Shown here piece after piece: positions 16,282 to 16,407 of a stretch of DNA of 16,407 nucleotides. Under the pieces are notes generated by a model. It saw only the letters and a list, made by a program, of their open reading frames with translations, was not told the origin of the DNA and searched no databases. The translations under genes and the position numbers were made by a program. The stretch's first letter is position 1. Each line of letters opens with the position of its first letter. The stretch spans positions 1-16,407 of the forward strand of contig CAZFZL010000028.1 in NCBI GenBank assembly GCA_964523005.1, given 5' to 3'. The DNA is from UMGS1307 sp964523005. GTDB taxonomy: Bacteria > Bacillota > Clostridia > Oscillospirales > CAG-382.

Positions 16282-16406
16282 TGTTTTTCTCCTTGTTTTT
16301 TTAATGACGCTTTATCCTTGCCGGACTCGGCATTCATTTTTTGAAAATAATTTCTTGGGCTTATACCCATGAGGCGCTTGAACGATTTCGAAACAGCCTG
16401 CTGCGT
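16278..16406 (-). CDS. AraC-family transcriptional regulator, C-terminal end only (partial)
   Basis: The last 42 codons of a gene that enters from the right edge. The residues AVSKSFKRLMGISPRNYFQK match the second helix-turn-helix of the AraC/XylS DNA-binding domain, which typically ends in a K-x-x-x-G-x-S-P-x-x-Y/F pattern. A polar tail of about 19 residues follows (NAESGKDKASLKKQGEKQ at its end), longer than in many relatives. It closes with TGA at 16280..16278 inside the ATGA shared with the NPxTG gene. The Shine-Dalgarno AAGGAG of that gene is embedded in its last codons. The sensor domain and DNA targets lie outside the window. Confidence 0.8.
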   Translation of the reverse strand, partial: TQQAVSKSFKRLMGISPRNYFQKMNAESGKDKASLKKQGEKQ

Positions 16407-16407
16407 T

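Overview
The window looks like a chromosomal piece from an anaerobic, Gram-positive member of the Clostridia (Eubacteriales-type), probably a gut or other strictly anaerobic lineage. The grounds are a desulfoferrodoxin-type superoxide reductase, a membrane pyrophosphatase of the K+-dependent type, a SpoIID-family protein, a DUF4855 lipoprotein, an NPxTG-type surface protein, purine-rich AGGAGG ribosome binding sites and a moderate GC content. No rRNA, tRNA, CRISPR array, insertion sequence or phage gene was recognised.

Layout from left to right. Positions 1-1500 hold a Si-type citrate synthase (minus strand) with a terminator hairpin and a possible promoter reading off the left edge. A divergent SpoIID-family gene (plus, 1652-2677) follows. 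It overlaps tail to tail by 7 nt with a large secreted, membrane-anchored metallophosphoesterase (minus, 2671-5184). Next is a monocistronic superoxide reductase (minus, 5470-5844), then about 440 nt without an intact gene. That stretch holds an orphan terminator-like hairpin and a decayed MATE efflux-pump relic that ends at 6290. The membrane pyrophosphatase hppA (minus, 6353-8539) comes next, behind a structured leader: a long hairpin, then a stem whose loop can pair with the bases just before the Shine-Dalgarno sequence.

From 14256 leftwards to 8771 lies a four-gene minus-strand operon: glycerol kinase glpK, a 149-residue membrane-anchored protein of unknown function, a 1028-residue lipoprotein (three discoidin-like modules, DUF4855 and an Ig-like module) and a 145-residue four-helix membrane protein. 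The first three genes overlap by 8 nt at each junction, so they are probably translationally coupled. glpK is divergent from a Gfo/Idh/MocA oxidoreductase (plus, 14426-15490), and both have good sigma-A promoters in the shared intergenic region. The right end carries an NPxTG-anchored secreted protein (minus). Its ATG overlaps the stop codon of a truncated AraC-family regulator that runs off the window.

Most of the window is ordinary metabolic and surface-protein chromosome. Five points deserve attention: the hppA leader RNA; the SpoIID-family protein with Ser in place of the expected catalytic Glu; the MATE relic, whose reading frame is restored by one base; the glpK-DUF4855 coupled operon; and the AraC/NPxTG gene pair.
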